Below, one piece after another: positions 43,570 through 52,348 of a DNA stretch of 64,000 nucleotides (position 1 is the first letter of the stretch; each line of letters starts with the position of its first letter). A program made the position numbers and the translations under genes. Source of the stretch: Verrucomicrobiota bacterium (lineage in GTDB: Bacteria; Verrucomicrobiota; Verrucomicrobiia; Verrucomicrobiales; DEV007); the NCBI GenBank assembly GCA_020630975.1, contig JAHDID010000007.1, forward strand, positions 57,172 through 121,171, given 5' to 3'. The notes under the pieces are model-generated. The model saw nothing but the letters and a program-made list of their open reading frames with translations. It was not told where the DNA came from and made no database searches.

Positions 43570-45390
43570 ATGAAATATAGCCCCCATTCGCAGTTATCTT
43601 GGCTGTTGGTACTGACGGTACTGTTTGTTTTAGCAGGGGGAAGTGTCGGTCAGGAGATGAGCTCGAGTGGGAATAAGCCGCTAAGCAATGCTTTAGCAGA
43701 CATTCGTGGTGGGGAGGTGGCTGAGCCTAACAGTGCATTGTTCGGACTGCAGGTGAAAGAGGTGCCTGCTTCATTGGGACAAAGTGTTCCGATTGAGCCA
43801 GTGCAAACTATTGCGCCGCTATTTTTGGAGAACTCTGATGGCATGTTCTTGAAAGAGGCTCCTTTGAATGAAGTGTTCCAGTATTTGGCTCAGGAGGCTT
43901 CGTTACAATTTTTCCACAATGTGACACTGAATGGCCCGCAGTATATGGTGACTGGGCAGTTGATGAATCATCTCGATCCTCTACGTCAGATGGAAGAATT
44001 GGGTCTGATGTATGGGGTGAGTATCCACCAGAAAGGTCGTACCGTCTACGCACTTACGAGTGCTCAGGAATCGGTTTTGCCGGCGAAACCAAACCATTAC
44101 CAATTGCGTTATCTAAGGGCATCGGACATCGATCAGATCAAAACGATGTTGGAGCCATTTTTGACTCCTGGATCTGGTTTTGTACAGTATGAGTCCAAGA
44201 CTAATACAGTGGTTATTTACGATAACGATAAGAAGGCCGGCCAGCTGATGGAGCTGCTCTGTACGCTCGATCAGCCCAAGCAACAGGTCGCGATTGAGAC
44301 TCGGATACTGAGAGTGAAGAGTAACTCTAGGAATCGTGTGGGTGTGGATTGGAGTTCTATCTTGGGCGACGGTGTGTCTATTAGTGCTTCAGCAAGCTTG
44401 AACCATTTGTTTAATCTGCCTACTTTGGACACTGTTACCCGAGTATTGACCTCTAGTTCTTCAGGGAATTCGTTTGAGCATAACCGAAATCAAACTCTTG
44501 ACGGTAATATGCTTGTTCTGTCGCCCCTACAAATGACGGCGGTAATGAAAGTTTTAAATTCTGGTGGTTTAGCTCAGCAGGAGTCTTCCCCAACTCTTAT
44601 TACGGAAGACAACGAAGAGGGATTGATCTCGGTGATTGATCGTGTTCCGATTATTGTCAACACCATTAGCGAAACGGAGGTTGGTCAGAATATTTCAGAG
44701 GATGTTCGTTATAAGATTGATCCAGACGACCCTTATGGCGATCCTGCTACGACTCGGGAAATAGGGGTGTCAGTGGCTGTGACACCGACGATTTTACCAG
44801 ATAATACCATCCGAATGAAGCTTAGGCCGCGATCATCACAGATTGTGGAGTTTGTGCAGTCTCGATCTGGGAATTTATTTCCGAGGGTCAACGAATCTAC
44901 CGTGACTACATTAGCGCGTGTACCTAATGGGCATTCATTGTTGATTGGGGGGTTTTATGAGGAGATTGAGTCCGATAATTCAGAGAAAGTTCCTGTGGTT
45001 GGCGACATACCCGGATTGAACTTTATGTTCAAAAATGATGATAAATCAAAAGAGCACACCAGTCTTGTTTTTATTGTGACACCCAGTTTGTATTCTCCAG
45101 CTAATGCATGTGAGAGTGATGCCACAACCTCAACTATCGGCGAGATGCATGTATTACCTCAGGATTATGACTATCCAGATGCTGAACGGCCGGGATACAA
45201 TCACAAGAGGTCATTGAAAAACTCGATGGCGGCATTAAAAAAGTCTTCTCGCCCTGCCGATCCGCCATCTAGTCCATTGGTTCCACATACGACTGTGGTA
45301 GAGTACCCGCCTTCGGTGCAGGCCAAACCTGTTTTGAAGCGGGGGAAGGGCAATGGACAGTTGTTCAAGAAGTTGTTTGGTAAGAAGTGA
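43570..45390 (+). CDS. Secretin (GspD/PilQ family)
   Basis: The 606-residue protein has a signal peptide (about 1-28), N-domains (about 85-240, with LRYLRASDIDQIKTMLEPF and a conserved VVIYDN), and a C-terminal secretin domain from about residue 245. Secretin hallmarks are QVAIETRILRVKSNS, the QESSPTLITEDNEEG loop, TTLARVPNGHSLLIGGFYEE and KVPVVGDIPGLNFMF. It forms the outer-membrane channel. The last 80 residues are a Pro/Lys-rich tail. It is followed directly by a small gene whose frame opens at its stop codon. Confidence 0.92.
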   Translation: MKYSPHSQLSWLLVLTVLFVLAGGSVGQEMSSSGNKPLSNALADIRGGEVAEPNSALFGLQVKEVPASLGQSVPIEPVQTIAPLFLENSDGMFLKEAPLNEVFQYLAQEASLQFFHNVTLNGPQYMVTGQLMNHLDPLRQMEELGLMYGVSIHQKGRTVYALTSAQESVLPAKPNHYQLRYLRASDIDQIKTMLEPFLTPGSGFVQYESKTNTVVIYDNDKKAGQLMELLCTLDQPKQQVAIETRILRVKSNSRNRVGVDWSSILGDGVSISASASLNHLFNLPTLDTVTRVLTSSSSGNSFEHNRNQTLDGNMLVLSPLQMTAVMKVLNSGGLAQQESSPTLITEDNEEGLISVIDRVPIIVNTISETEVGQNISEDVRYKIDPDDPYGDPATTREIGVSVAVTPTILPDNTIRMKLRPRSSQIVEFVQSRSGNLFPRVNESTVTTLARVPNGHSLLIGGFYEEIESDNSEKVPVVGDIPGLNFMFKNDDKSKEHTSLVFIVTPSLYSPANACESDATTSTIGEMHVLPQDYDYPDAERPGYNHKRSLKNSMAALKKSSRPADPPSSPLVPHTTVVEYPPSVQAKPVLKRGKGNGQLFKKLFGKK

Positions 45391-45395
45391 CACAT

Positions 45396-45992
45396 ATGCC
45401 TCCCCCTGATGAAAGCCTGTTTGATGATCTACCTGCGGCTCGAGCTGAGCTGGCTGGTTATTTGAGCGGACTGGTATCAGGGCTTGTTTCTGAGACCGCG
45501 TCGGCCATCGACCGATTGTCTAATGATGAGTGGTGCGACGAAAAGGAGGCTTACGAGGCCTACCATGCGGCTAGTAGCACTGGGGCTGTCGATTATGTCG
45601 AGTTTCTTTGTGAGCGTAGGGACTCTCGGACCCTTTCCAATGATCAAGCTGAACGTGTCGATAGTCTTGTCGCTGAGTTAAGAGGGCAAGTGGACTTTCA
45701 GTGTATGTCGTGCAATTTCACCAACCAAGTTGGTGCTTTAAGCTCATTGTATCAGGAGCAACCATTGATTGCCGATCTGTGTGGATATTTTCGGTGTCCA
45801 ATCATTGAGTCTAGTGAGTTGGATCTTGTGGTGTTAACGAGTGTGAATCCTTTTGCCGGAAAGTTAGTAGGGCAGCTATTGAGTACGGTGATATATCGCG
45901 AAACACAGGCATTACCTTTCATATTTTTGACTACGAGTTCGGTTCGAGCGATCGACTATTTGTGTCGCAAGCATTTCGCCTATGAATCTTGA
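45396..45992 (+). CDS. Small protein with possible split-off ATPase N-domain
   Basis: The 198-residue protein has no signal peptide. Its N-terminal two-thirds is helical and acidic. The C-terminal 60 residues (ESSELDLVVLTSVNPFAGK onwards, ending RAIDYLCRKHFAYES) resemble the beta-alpha pattern of the T2SSE_N/MshEN domains of secretion ATPases. It overlaps the next gene, a PilB/GspE-type ATPase, by 11 bases. It could be a separate adaptor for that ATPase. Two starts are possible: the GTG at 45387, overlapping the secretin stop, or the ATG at 45396 (used). Confidence 0.6.
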   Translation: MPPPDESLFDDLPAARAELAGYLSGLVSGLVSETASAIDRLSNDEWCDEKEAYEAYHAASSTGAVDYVEFLCERRDSRTLSNDQAERVDSLVAELRGQVDFQCMSCNFTNQVGALSSLYQEQPLIADLCGYFRCPIIESSELDLVVLTSVNPFAGKLVGQLLSTVIYRETQALPFIFLTTSSVRAIDYLCRKHFAYES

Positions 45993-47667
45993 TATCGGTT
46001 TTAGCCTTAACGCTACCCTTTCAGCGACGGTTTGTCGGCGGTTAGCCGAGATGGATGCCAGTTTGCAGGGGCGGCCTCCTGAAGATGTTGTTAGGAAGTG
46101 CCCCGCTAATCGCATCCTTGCTGCTATCGGAGACCTTAATTCGATTCCTGTTTTTACTAAGATTAAGGGCATGGTGGATCGGAGCCTATTAGAGGCTAGT
46201 GATCCGGATCTTCTAAATCGTGGGATGTTTGTCCCTGTGCAGTTATCAGCTACTGAGATCACAGTGGCGATTACGAATCCGTGGGATACAATTGCGGTGG
46301 ATACCTACCTGCAGCAGTACCCCGAGCATATGGTGAATTTGATTCTTGCGCCTGTTTCAGAAGTGAATCAAGTAATCGAATTGGTGGTGGGAACTCAGGG
46401 GCCTAGTCGCACTGAGTTGGAGTCAATAGCTGTCGACGAGGCCGAGAGTCAGAAATTAGATTTTGATGTAACTGGTGAGTTTGAGGAGCCGATTGCAAAA
46501 TTGGTTGCGAAGATGATTGCTGATGGTATTCGGCTGCGAGCCTCAGATATACACATCAAATGTGAAAAGGACCGTGTTCATTATAGTTATCGTATCGACG
46601 GGGATATGGGGGATAAGTTTGATATCCCAATAAAACTGAAGGATCGAGTCGATGCATTTTTGCTGAATTTAATGGGTATTCCTCCTGAGGAGCGCGCCAA
46701 GCGGCCAGGGATTTCAGGGCGTCTGGCGGTGAATTATTTGAGGCGGAGTATCGATATGAGGTTTGAGCGTCATCGCACTTACCGAGGTTACCATGTGACA
46801 ATGAGAATTCTCGATAAGGGCCATTTTGAGGCAAAGCTTGGTATGGGGAGTTTGGCCTTCGATCCAGGTACACTGTTCGAGCTGGAGAAGGTGATGGCGA
46901 TTCCATCGGGGATTATTGTGATGTCTGGACCTACAGGTTCAGGGAAGTCTACGACATTGAATGCGGTCCTACGTGAGCTAAACCGTCCTGAAGATAATAT
47001 ATTAACTCTAGAGAACCCTGTAGAGGACGAGATTCAAGGCGTGATCCACTGTGATCTCAAGGGGGATGATTTTAAGCCTATGATCGCAAGCTTTATGCGA
47101 AGCGATCCTGATACGATTCTCATGGGTGAGGTCCGGGACTTGGAGTCTGCGGAATTGGCGATTGAGGCTGCTATTACTGGGCACAAAGTTCTGACAACAA
47201 TTCACACTCCCAGGGCTTCTCAGATTATTGAGCGATTTGAGCAACTTGGTATAGAAAGGTGGAAAATTGCGCAAACTTTAAAGGCCGCGTGTGCACAACG
47301 TTTATTGAAAAAGTTGTGTGTGTACTGTAAGGTACAAAGGGACGGTTTGACGGATAGAGATATCAAGAAATTCAATCTGAGTGAAGACTGGAAGAATCGT
47401 CCTGTTTATGAAAGAAATCATGACGGATGTGGAGAATGCGGAGGTAAAGGATATTTTGGTAGGACTGCGATATTGGAGATCATTCCGATCACAGCAGAGT
47501 GGTCTGACGCTCTTTCTAAGGGGGATTTAAGCCCTTATGAGCTCGAGAAAAGTGTCCGTGAAAAAGGCGTTCTCCCGTCTATTCGTGATTCTGGATTAAA
47601 GTTGCTAGAGGAAGGTGTGACCGACATGGCTGCACTGTGCAAGGTGATCGATATGACTACCGAGTAA
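45982..47667 (+). CDS. PilB/GspE-type assembly ATPase
   Basis: The 561-residue protein has an N-terminal T2SSE_N-like region (about 84-138), then a linker, and the ATPase core: Walker A GPTGSGKS (316-323), the Asp box LTLENPVEDEIQGV (341-354), Walker B DTILMGEVRD (377-386) and His box TGHKVLTTIHTP (399-410). A zinc tetracysteine follows (Cys446, Cys449, Cys483, Cys486). This is the assembly (extension) ATPase, complementing the PilT-type gene at 38995. Confidence 0.94.
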   Translation: MNLDIGFSLNATLSATVCRRLAEMDASLQGRPPEDVVRKCPANRILAAIGDLNSIPVFTKIKGMVDRSLLEASDPDLLNRGMFVPVQLSATEITVAITNPWDTIAVDTYLQQYPEHMVNLILAPVSEVNQVIELVVGTQGPSRTELESIAVDEAESQKLDFDVTGEFEEPIAKLVAKMIADGIRLRASDIHIKCEKDRVHYSYRIDGDMGDKFDIPIKLKDRVDAFLLNLMGIPPEERAKRPGISGRLAVNYLRRSIDMRFERHRTYRGYHVTMRILDKGHFEAKLGMGSLAFDPGTLFELEKVMAIPSGIIVMSGPTGSGKSTTLNAVLRELNRPEDNILTLENPVEDEIQGVIHCDLKGDDFKPMIASFMRSDPDTILMGEVRDLESAELAIEAAITGHKVLTTIHTPRASQIIERFEQLGIERWKIAQTLKAACAQRLLKKLCVYCKVQRDGLTDRDIKKFNLSEDWKNRPVYERNHDGCGECGGKGYFGRTAILEIIPITAEWSDALSKGDLSPYELEKSVREKGVLPSIRDSGLKLLEEGVTDMAALCKVIDMTTE

Positions 47668-47732
47668 CAGTTGGGCTTGTCTGGTTATATGCTTACTCGA
47701 TGCTCCCTTAAGCATGGATAAGCAACAGGAAT

Positions 47733-48890
47733 ATGAAACAAGCCCCCCCAATATCTGCTGTCCAAGCAGCGCTGCAAGAAGCGAAGTCAACCCATGTTGC
47801 TCCGCGAGCTGAGTCTAAGAATTCTAGCCTTTTTTCGATAGGTACGGGCAAGATTCCTCAGAAAGAGTTAATCAAGTTTTGCCGCGCAATGGGTGCGATG
47901 CTCAAAGCTCAGATTAATACGGCAGATGCTCTCGAGTATTACTCTCAAGGTAATCCTAATATGAGTGTTCGGCGAACACTAGGCGAGGTAAAAACTGACA
48001 TCAATGCAGGTGTGCCGGCGTTTCAGGCTTTTAAGAATACAAACAAGTTTGATGATAAGTTCATCAGTTTGGTCCGAGCTGGATCCGATTCGGGACAGTT
48101 GCAAAATGCGTTTGAGTCGATTGCGAAACGCCTGAAAAAAGAGGCGGAGTTTCGAAAGAAAATGCGCAAAGCAACCATGTTGCCCAGCATTATCATTTTC
48201 GTTTTGATTTTGTTGTTTATTTTGGCGCAGCTGAAGATTGTGCCCGAGGTTGAGGGTTTGTTAAATGACGTGAACCAGGAGCCGGATCCTGTTTCGGCTG
48301 TGTTTTTTAAAATTAGTCATATCACCAAGAAAGTTTGGGTGTTTGTGGTTTCTGGAATGATTTTGGGGGTGGTGATTTTGTTTTTATCAGCTCCTATCCG
48401 CAATGCTATTGTTGCGGTGTTGATGTCCAAGTGGCGAATGTTGCGCCAATTAGTGATGGGGATGCGGCAGATGTTGTTCTTGGGGACGTTGAATATGTTG
48501 CACTCCAATGGGGTGAACCTTAGTCGATCTGTCGAGATTGCTGCCGAAGGACTGAAGAAAACACCTATGTTCGATGAGTTGCGTGAAGCTGGGGAGAAAT
48601 ATGTGGGGACAGGGTTGCCGTTTTCTGAAGCGATTAGGAAGTTTACTTCATGCGATCCTCAAGTGTCTCACATGATCTCGATTGGGGAGCGATCTTCGTC
48701 GATGTCAGAGCAGTTTAGTTTGCTCACAGAGATGTATGAAGAGGAGGTCGATCAGATCGTCTCAGACTTCAGTCAAGTTGTGAATTTGATGGCTCTACTT
48801 GGTGCTTGTGTGTTGATTTCCCTAGTGTTTATCGGCGCATTTTTGCCGATATTCTTGATGGGGCCGAAGATGATGAACTCTGCAATGTAA
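47733..48890 (+). CDS. PilC/GspF inner-membrane platform protein
   Basis: The 385-residue protein has the two GspF repeats: KELIKFCRAMGAMLKAQINT with a first hydrophobic block (about 147-167), and a second repeat from RQMLFLGTLNMLHSNGVNL with a C-terminal hydrophobic block (about 350-375). It has about three membrane segments. It forms the cytoplasmic-membrane platform for the ATPase. It is separated from the ATPase gene by 65 bases. Confidence 0.92.
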   Translation: MKQAPPISAVQAALQEAKSTHVAPRAESKNSSLFSIGTGKIPQKELIKFCRAMGAMLKAQINTADALEYYSQGNPNMSVRRTLGEVKTDINAGVPAFQAFKNTNKFDDKFISLVRAGSDSGQLQNAFESIAKRLKKEAEFRKKMRKATMLPSIIIFVLILLFILAQLKIVPEVEGLLNDVNQEPDPVSAVFFKISHITKKVWVFVVSGMILGVVILFLSAPIRNAIVAVLMSKWRMLRQLVMGMRQMLFLGTLNMLHSNGVNLSRSVEIAAEGLKKTPMFDELREAGEKYVGTGLPFSEAIRKFTSCDPQVSHMISIGERSSSMSEQFSLLTEMYEEEVDQIVSDFSQVVNLMALLGACVLISLVFIGAFLPIFLMGPKMMNSAM

Positions 48891-48895
48891 GAACG

Positions 48896-49297
48896 ATGCA
48901 ACAAACAAAATTAGACCGATGGTTGAGGAGTAAGTATGCTTATACGACGCATGTTTATGCGAATACTAAGCCGGCTACACTTTCCAGTGATGTAACTGTG
49001 GAGGAGTATGCGCCTGAGCTTGGCAAGCCTTACCGTTACCGGATCACTTCTGCGGATGATGCAGTGATCGAGGAATTGACGGCTCAGTTAAGTCGGGAAA
49101 ATATCACATATACCTCTCGTGTGGAGGACCGCGATGAGTGGTACTCGAAGTGGATCAATAATCCTCAGAAGAGCTTTACGTACCGCTTGGTATGGTTGGT
49201 TGCTTTTTTGCTTTTCGTGGGTATCGCGGTTTCGCCTTTGCCTCGTTTGGTGTGGAGTTTTTTGGATAGTCCGTCAGCGGAGCAGGCTGCGAAGTGA
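48896..49297 (+). CDS. Small protein with C-terminal membrane segment
   Basis: The 133-residue protein has a soluble N-terminal region with many charged residues and one membrane segment near the C-terminus (LVWLVAFLLFVGIAV, about 103-117). I recognise no family. It starts 5 bases after the platform gene, at the ATG at 48896; the frame is open upstream, but an upstream start would overlap the platform gene. Its place between the platform gene and a prepilin gene suggests a small inner-membrane accessory. Confidence 0.7.
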   Translation: MQQTKLDRWLRSKYAYTTHVYANTKPATLSSDVTVEEYAPELGKPYRYRITSADDAVIEELTAQLSRENITYTSRVEDRDEWYSKWINNPQKSFTYRLVWLVAFLLFVGIAVSPLPRLVWSFLDSPSAEQAAK

Positions 49298-49304
49298 AAG
49301 GGGT

Positions 49305-49736
49305 ATGGTAAGTCATAAAAATAGTCGGCAGAGCCATCTTGCGGTAAGGCTGAGGTGTAGTGGGATGACTATTCTAGAGCTGACATTGACGCTAGGGTTG
49401 CTATTATTGTTTTCGTCTGTGGTGTTTTTGTCTGCTAATGGGATTGCTAATTGGAAATTGGCCCGAGTGGCAGGGGAGGAGTTGAGAGCAGTTTACTTAG
49501 CGCAGAAGAACTATTTAGCAGATCATCCAATGTCTGAGGCATCGGCCATTTCGGAAGAGGAACTGGTTTTGTACCTGCCAGGGAATCGCACTGGCCTCCC
49601 GGTACTGGAATCACTCGAGAAGGAAGATCTGACGATTGAATTTAATGTCATTCCACCTCTGTTGTACTCTGGAGCACAGGTGTATGATCCATCGGGTAGT
49701 GCGACAGATGGACTGTGGGATGCAGGGGTTCGCTAG
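49305..49736 (+). CDS. Prepilin-like protein, last gene of the operon
   Basis: The 143-residue protein has a basic leader and a prepilin site, SG then MTILELTLTLGLLLLF, with Glu at +5. The mature end YDPSGSATDGLWDAGVR resembles tails of other verrucomicrobial pseudopilins, as far as I recall. I use the ATG at 49305; the open frame extends upstream, but those codons overlap the previous gene. Convergent with the TlpA-like gene (5 bases between). Confidence 0.83.
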   Translation: MVSHKNSRQSHLAVRLRCSGMTILELTLTLGLLLLFSSVVFLSANGIANWKLARVAGEELRAVYLAQKNYLADHPMSEASAISEEELVLYLPGNRTGLPVLESLEKEDLTIEFNVIPPLLYSGAQVYDPSGSATDGLWDAGVR

Positions 49737-49741
49737 TTCTG

Positions 49742-50932
49742 TTATTTTGCCTCGTAGTAGGTCTTTAGTTCTTTCAGGATCTCTTGTTTGATGGTCTCGG
49801 GATCGATTTTGCCGACTTGGCGGAATAGAGTTTTGCCCTCGCCATCGATCAGTAGGGTGTAGGGGACTGGGCCGGGCCATTCGGGATCTAGGGCGGCAGC
49901 GAGGGCGTCGGTATTAGCTCCTGTGTAGATGTAGTTATTGGTGGTGCGGCCTTCGGCTTTCAGCGTCTTAGCTAGCTTGTCGCTAGAGACGGCGCGGTTT
50001 TGGCTGAGGATAGTTTGGGCTTTTTTGAGTGCCGATGGGTCATCCAGAGAGATGGTGATTAGTTCGAAATTGCGTCGGCTGAATTTCCTAGCGATCGCAG
50101 TGAGATCGGGGAGCTCGGCTACACATGGTCCGCACCACGTGGCCCAGACATTGATCAGCCGTACTTTACCCGTGCCATTGATGCGGAGTTTTTTGGCTAG
50201 CTCGGCATCGAGTTCGGCTATTTCTACCTCTGCGGCTTGCCACTTTTCTTCCTCGGCTGCGACATGGGCGGAGCGTTCCTTCCACTTGGTCGAGCAGCCG
50301 TGTGGGCGGGTTTTCTCGACTGGGACAGGTTTGCCTGCTAGCAGGGCTTCCACGGCATTGCGGGCGTCGGGTGACTTCACCGTAGTAGGGTCGCGGTAGC
50401 GCGAGTCGTCGAAGCGGCCTTGGTAGCGGAGCTTGCGCTCTTTATCAAAGATGAACACGTGGGGTGTGGCTAGGCAGCCATAGGCACGGGCGGCGAGCTG
50501 CTCGTCGCCGTCGTACAGGTAGGGCCAGGTCCAGCCGAGATCTTCGGCGTAGCGCTTCGAGTCGGCAAAGGTCTCATCGTAATCGGTATGGCCAAACTCA
50601 TCGGGCCGAAGGCCGGAGGAGTGGTTAGGATTGATCGCTACCATGGCGAAGCTTTTGTCGGCCATGTCTTTTACAAAGGTCATCAGCCGCTCCTCGACCC
50701 CGTGGGAGACGGGGCAGTGTGTGCCGGTAAAGAATACCATGAGCACATCTGGACCGGCAAAGTCCTGAAGGGTGTAACTGTTCCCATCGATGCCAGGCAG
50801 GCTGAAGTCTGGAGCGCTATCGCCGATCGTTAGTTCGGTAAAGCCCTCTGGTTTGTCAGCGGGGCCAAAGCTGAGCCCAGAGCTGATGGCGAAGCTGAAA
50901 ATAGCGAAGGTCGTGATGATCCGTGTGAGCAT
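49742..50932 (-). CDS. Exported two-domain thioredoxin-fold protein (AhpC/TSA + TlpA)
   Basis: The 396-residue protein has a signal peptide (about 1-22) and two thioredoxin-fold domains. The N-terminal one resembles AhpC/TSA redoxins (DSAPDFSLPGIDG, then FFTGTHCPVSHG with a single Cys73). The C-terminal one is TlpA-like with a full VWATWCGPCVAELPDL (about 257-272). It is likely a periplasmic thiol-disulfide protein. I start it at the ATG at 50932; the longer open frame (to 51118) would translate through the 33-bp inverted repeat and give an odd hydrophobic leader. A frameshifted C-terminal fossil lies at 30681-30870. Confidence 0.88.
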   Translation of the reverse strand: MLTRIITTFAIFSFAISSGLSFGPADKPEGFTELTIGDSAPDFSLPGIDGNSYTLQDFAGPDVLMVFFTGTHCPVSHGVEERLMTFVKDMADKSFAMVAINPNHSSGLRPDEFGHTDYDETFADSKRYAEDLGWTWPYLYDGDEQLAARAYGCLATPHVFIFDKERKLRYQGRFDDSRYRDPTTVKSPDARNAVEALLAGKPVPVEKTRPHGCSTKWKERSAHVAAEEEKWQAAEVEIAELDAELAKKLRINGTGKVRLINVWATWCGPCVAELPDLTAIARKFSRRNFELITISLDDPSALKKAQTILSQNRAVSSDKLAKTLKAEGRTTNNYIYTGANTDALAAALDPEWPGPVPYTLLIDGEGKTLFRQVGKIDPETIKQEILKELKTYYEAK

Positions 50933-51010
50933 GGGGTAATAAAGGCTGAATCCGCGAAACGGCATGGAGAAATAGCCTGCGCGAGGACGTGACTCGGGTG
51001 GGGGACAGAC

Positions 51011-51096
51011 TCTTACTCTTAATCCTACTCTTAATCTTAATCCGGCAGAGAGCACCGCCTTCGGGATTAAGATTAAGAGTAGGATTAAGAGTAAGA
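51011..51096. repeat. Perfect 33-bp inverted repeat with 20-base loop
   Basis: The left arm (51011-51043) and right arm (51064-51096) are exact reverse complements, built from repeats of CTCTTAATC and CTTAATCC, around a 20-base loop. The structure lies between the TlpA-like gene and the terminator of the glycine-zipper gene. It could be a strong RNA hairpin or cruciform, or a miniature mobile element. Confidence 0.9.
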
Positions 51097-51100
51097 ATAT

Positions 51101-51132
51101 AAAAAAAGCCTCAGCCATTTCTGGCTGAGGCT
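51101..51132 (-). terminator. Rho-independent terminator for the glycine-zipper lipoprotein gene
   Basis: On the minus strand, an 11-bp perfect stem (AGCCTCAGCCA / TGGCTGAGGCT) with a 4-base loop is followed by seven T residues. It lies 32 bases after the stop of the 51164-51400 gene, the classic intrinsic-terminator layout. Confidence 0.9.
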
Positions 51133-51163
51133 CTCTTGGGAAATTTATCTGAGGAGCTGCGTC

Positions 51164-51400
51164 CTAGTAGTAGTAAGGGCTCGAGCGCTGCTGCTTTTTC
51201 TTACTGACAGCAGCACCTGTGACAGCGCCTACGCCTGCACCAATGGCGGCACCTTTGAGGTGGTCATCGCCATCTGCGATGATCGCTCCGAGTGCGGCAC
51301 CTGCAGCAGCACCTCTAGCGGCGCCTTGCTGAGTAGGAGTGCAGCCGACTGCGAGAAATGCGATGGCTGCGACTAGTAGGGATACGGTTGTAGCTTTCAT
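51164..51400 (-). CDS. Glycine-zipper lipoprotein
   Basis: The 78-residue protein has a lipoprotein signal ending LAVGC (Cys20) and a glycine-zipper helix with small-residue repeats (GAARGAAAGAALGAII and GAAIGAGVGAVTGAAV). Proteins of this class insert or pack in the outer membrane; the exact role is unknown. I start it at the ATG at 51400, with the signal right at the N-terminus. The NlpC/P60 gene lies 92 bases upstream on the same strand. Confidence 0.85.
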   Translation of the reverse strand: MKATTVSLLVAAIAFLAVGCTPTQQGAARGAAAGAALGAIIADGDDHLKGAAIGAGVGAVTGAAVSKKKQQRSSPYYY

Positions 51401-51492
51401 GGTGGTATCTTTCGTTGGGTTGTTTTCGGTTGGTCGATTAATTAAGTTTTTATGATTCGGTTTGGTTTCGTGACCTTGAGGGGATTGACGAA

Positions 51493-52251
51493 TCACTTTG
51501 GAGGACGATTCGAAAAAACTTTGAGCAATTTTACAATAGGCTTGGCGTCTGGTCCAGTCCTAGCGACTGGTGTCTGTGCGGGAGGGGCGACAGGTCGCAT
51601 ACCGGGGATAGTGCCGTAGCCGACTAGCTTGGCTTTGGAGGTCTCGGTCGGCACTTTAAAATCGAAAACACTGACACCGTGAATCTTTTTGCCTCGGAAT
51701 CGGCGCCCACTACTGGCGCCGAATAGCACTCCCTGCCCATCGCTTTTCAGGGTGCCTAGGTAGAGCATGACATGCGAGATCGGTGGGTTGCGATCTGCCA
51801 CAGAGTAGGTCCCTTCCCAAAAGACGAGATCGCCAGGCTGGATACCGCGCAGAGCTGGGTGAGTCGGCTTGTAGACATGCTCTAGCTTGTTCATCTTGCT
51901 GTGTTCCTCCAGCCAGAGGTAGATCGTGTGAGACATGCGAGGTGGCTTTTCTACTCCCTGAGTCGTGAGCAGGTGATGAATCGTGCCGGAGCAGTCCATG
52001 CCGCCTTTCGACGGCGTCGCAGAGCCGAATGTGTAGGCCAGATCTTTCTTTGTGAGGGCTAAGCTATCACGAATCAGGGCCTGGATGGCAGGAGGCTGCT
52101 GCTCGTACTCCACCAAATCAATGGGCTCTATCGTCGAGACGACTGCTGGCTGCGCATGGGCCTGTCCCGCTATGATACCGAGGGCGAGGATGATTGAAGG
52201 AATCAGATTTCTCACAGCAGCTACAGTAGCTTGAGAGTTTATTTTGTTCAA
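51493..52251 (-). CDS. NlpC/P60-family peptidase, exported
   Basis: The 252-residue protein has a signal peptide (about 1-33) and an NlpC/P60 domain with the catalytic Cys87 in GGMDCSGTIHHLL and His160 in PPISHVMLYLG. A Pro-rich C-terminal tail follows. NlpC/P60 enzymes cleave peptidoglycan stem peptides. Divergent from the 3D-domain gene, with 97 bases between. Confidence 0.88.
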   Translation of the reverse strand: MNKINSQATVAAVRNLIPSIILALGIIAGQAHAQPAVVSTIEPIDLVEYEQQPPAIQALIRDSLALTKKDLAYTFGSATPSKGGMDCSGTIHHLLTTQGVEKPPRMSHTIYLWLEEHSKMNKLEHVYKPTHPALRGIQPGDLVFWEGTYSVADRNPPISHVMLYLGTLKSDGQGVLFGASSGRRFRGKKIHGVSVFDFKVPTETSKAKLVGYGTIPGMRPVAPPAQTPVARTGPDAKPIVKLLKVFSNRPPK

Positions 52252-52348
52252 AGGTTTTGCGGTTTCTGAGCTTTTTGAATGAAAGCAGGTTGATCTGACC
52301 CGGGAAATTATCTTGATTTCTTAACATTGTCGGTAACTGTGAACCCTT

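Noticed and set aside
31160..49736. Interpreting the operon as a plain type II secretion system
   Set aside because: A PilT-type retraction ATPase without the zinc tetracysteine is present, which type II systems lack; a pilus-like or hybrid machine fits better.
50933..51118. Extended N-terminus of the TlpA-like protein to 51118
   Set aside because: The extra codons read through the perfect inverted repeat and terminator stem; the signal peptide begins at 50932.
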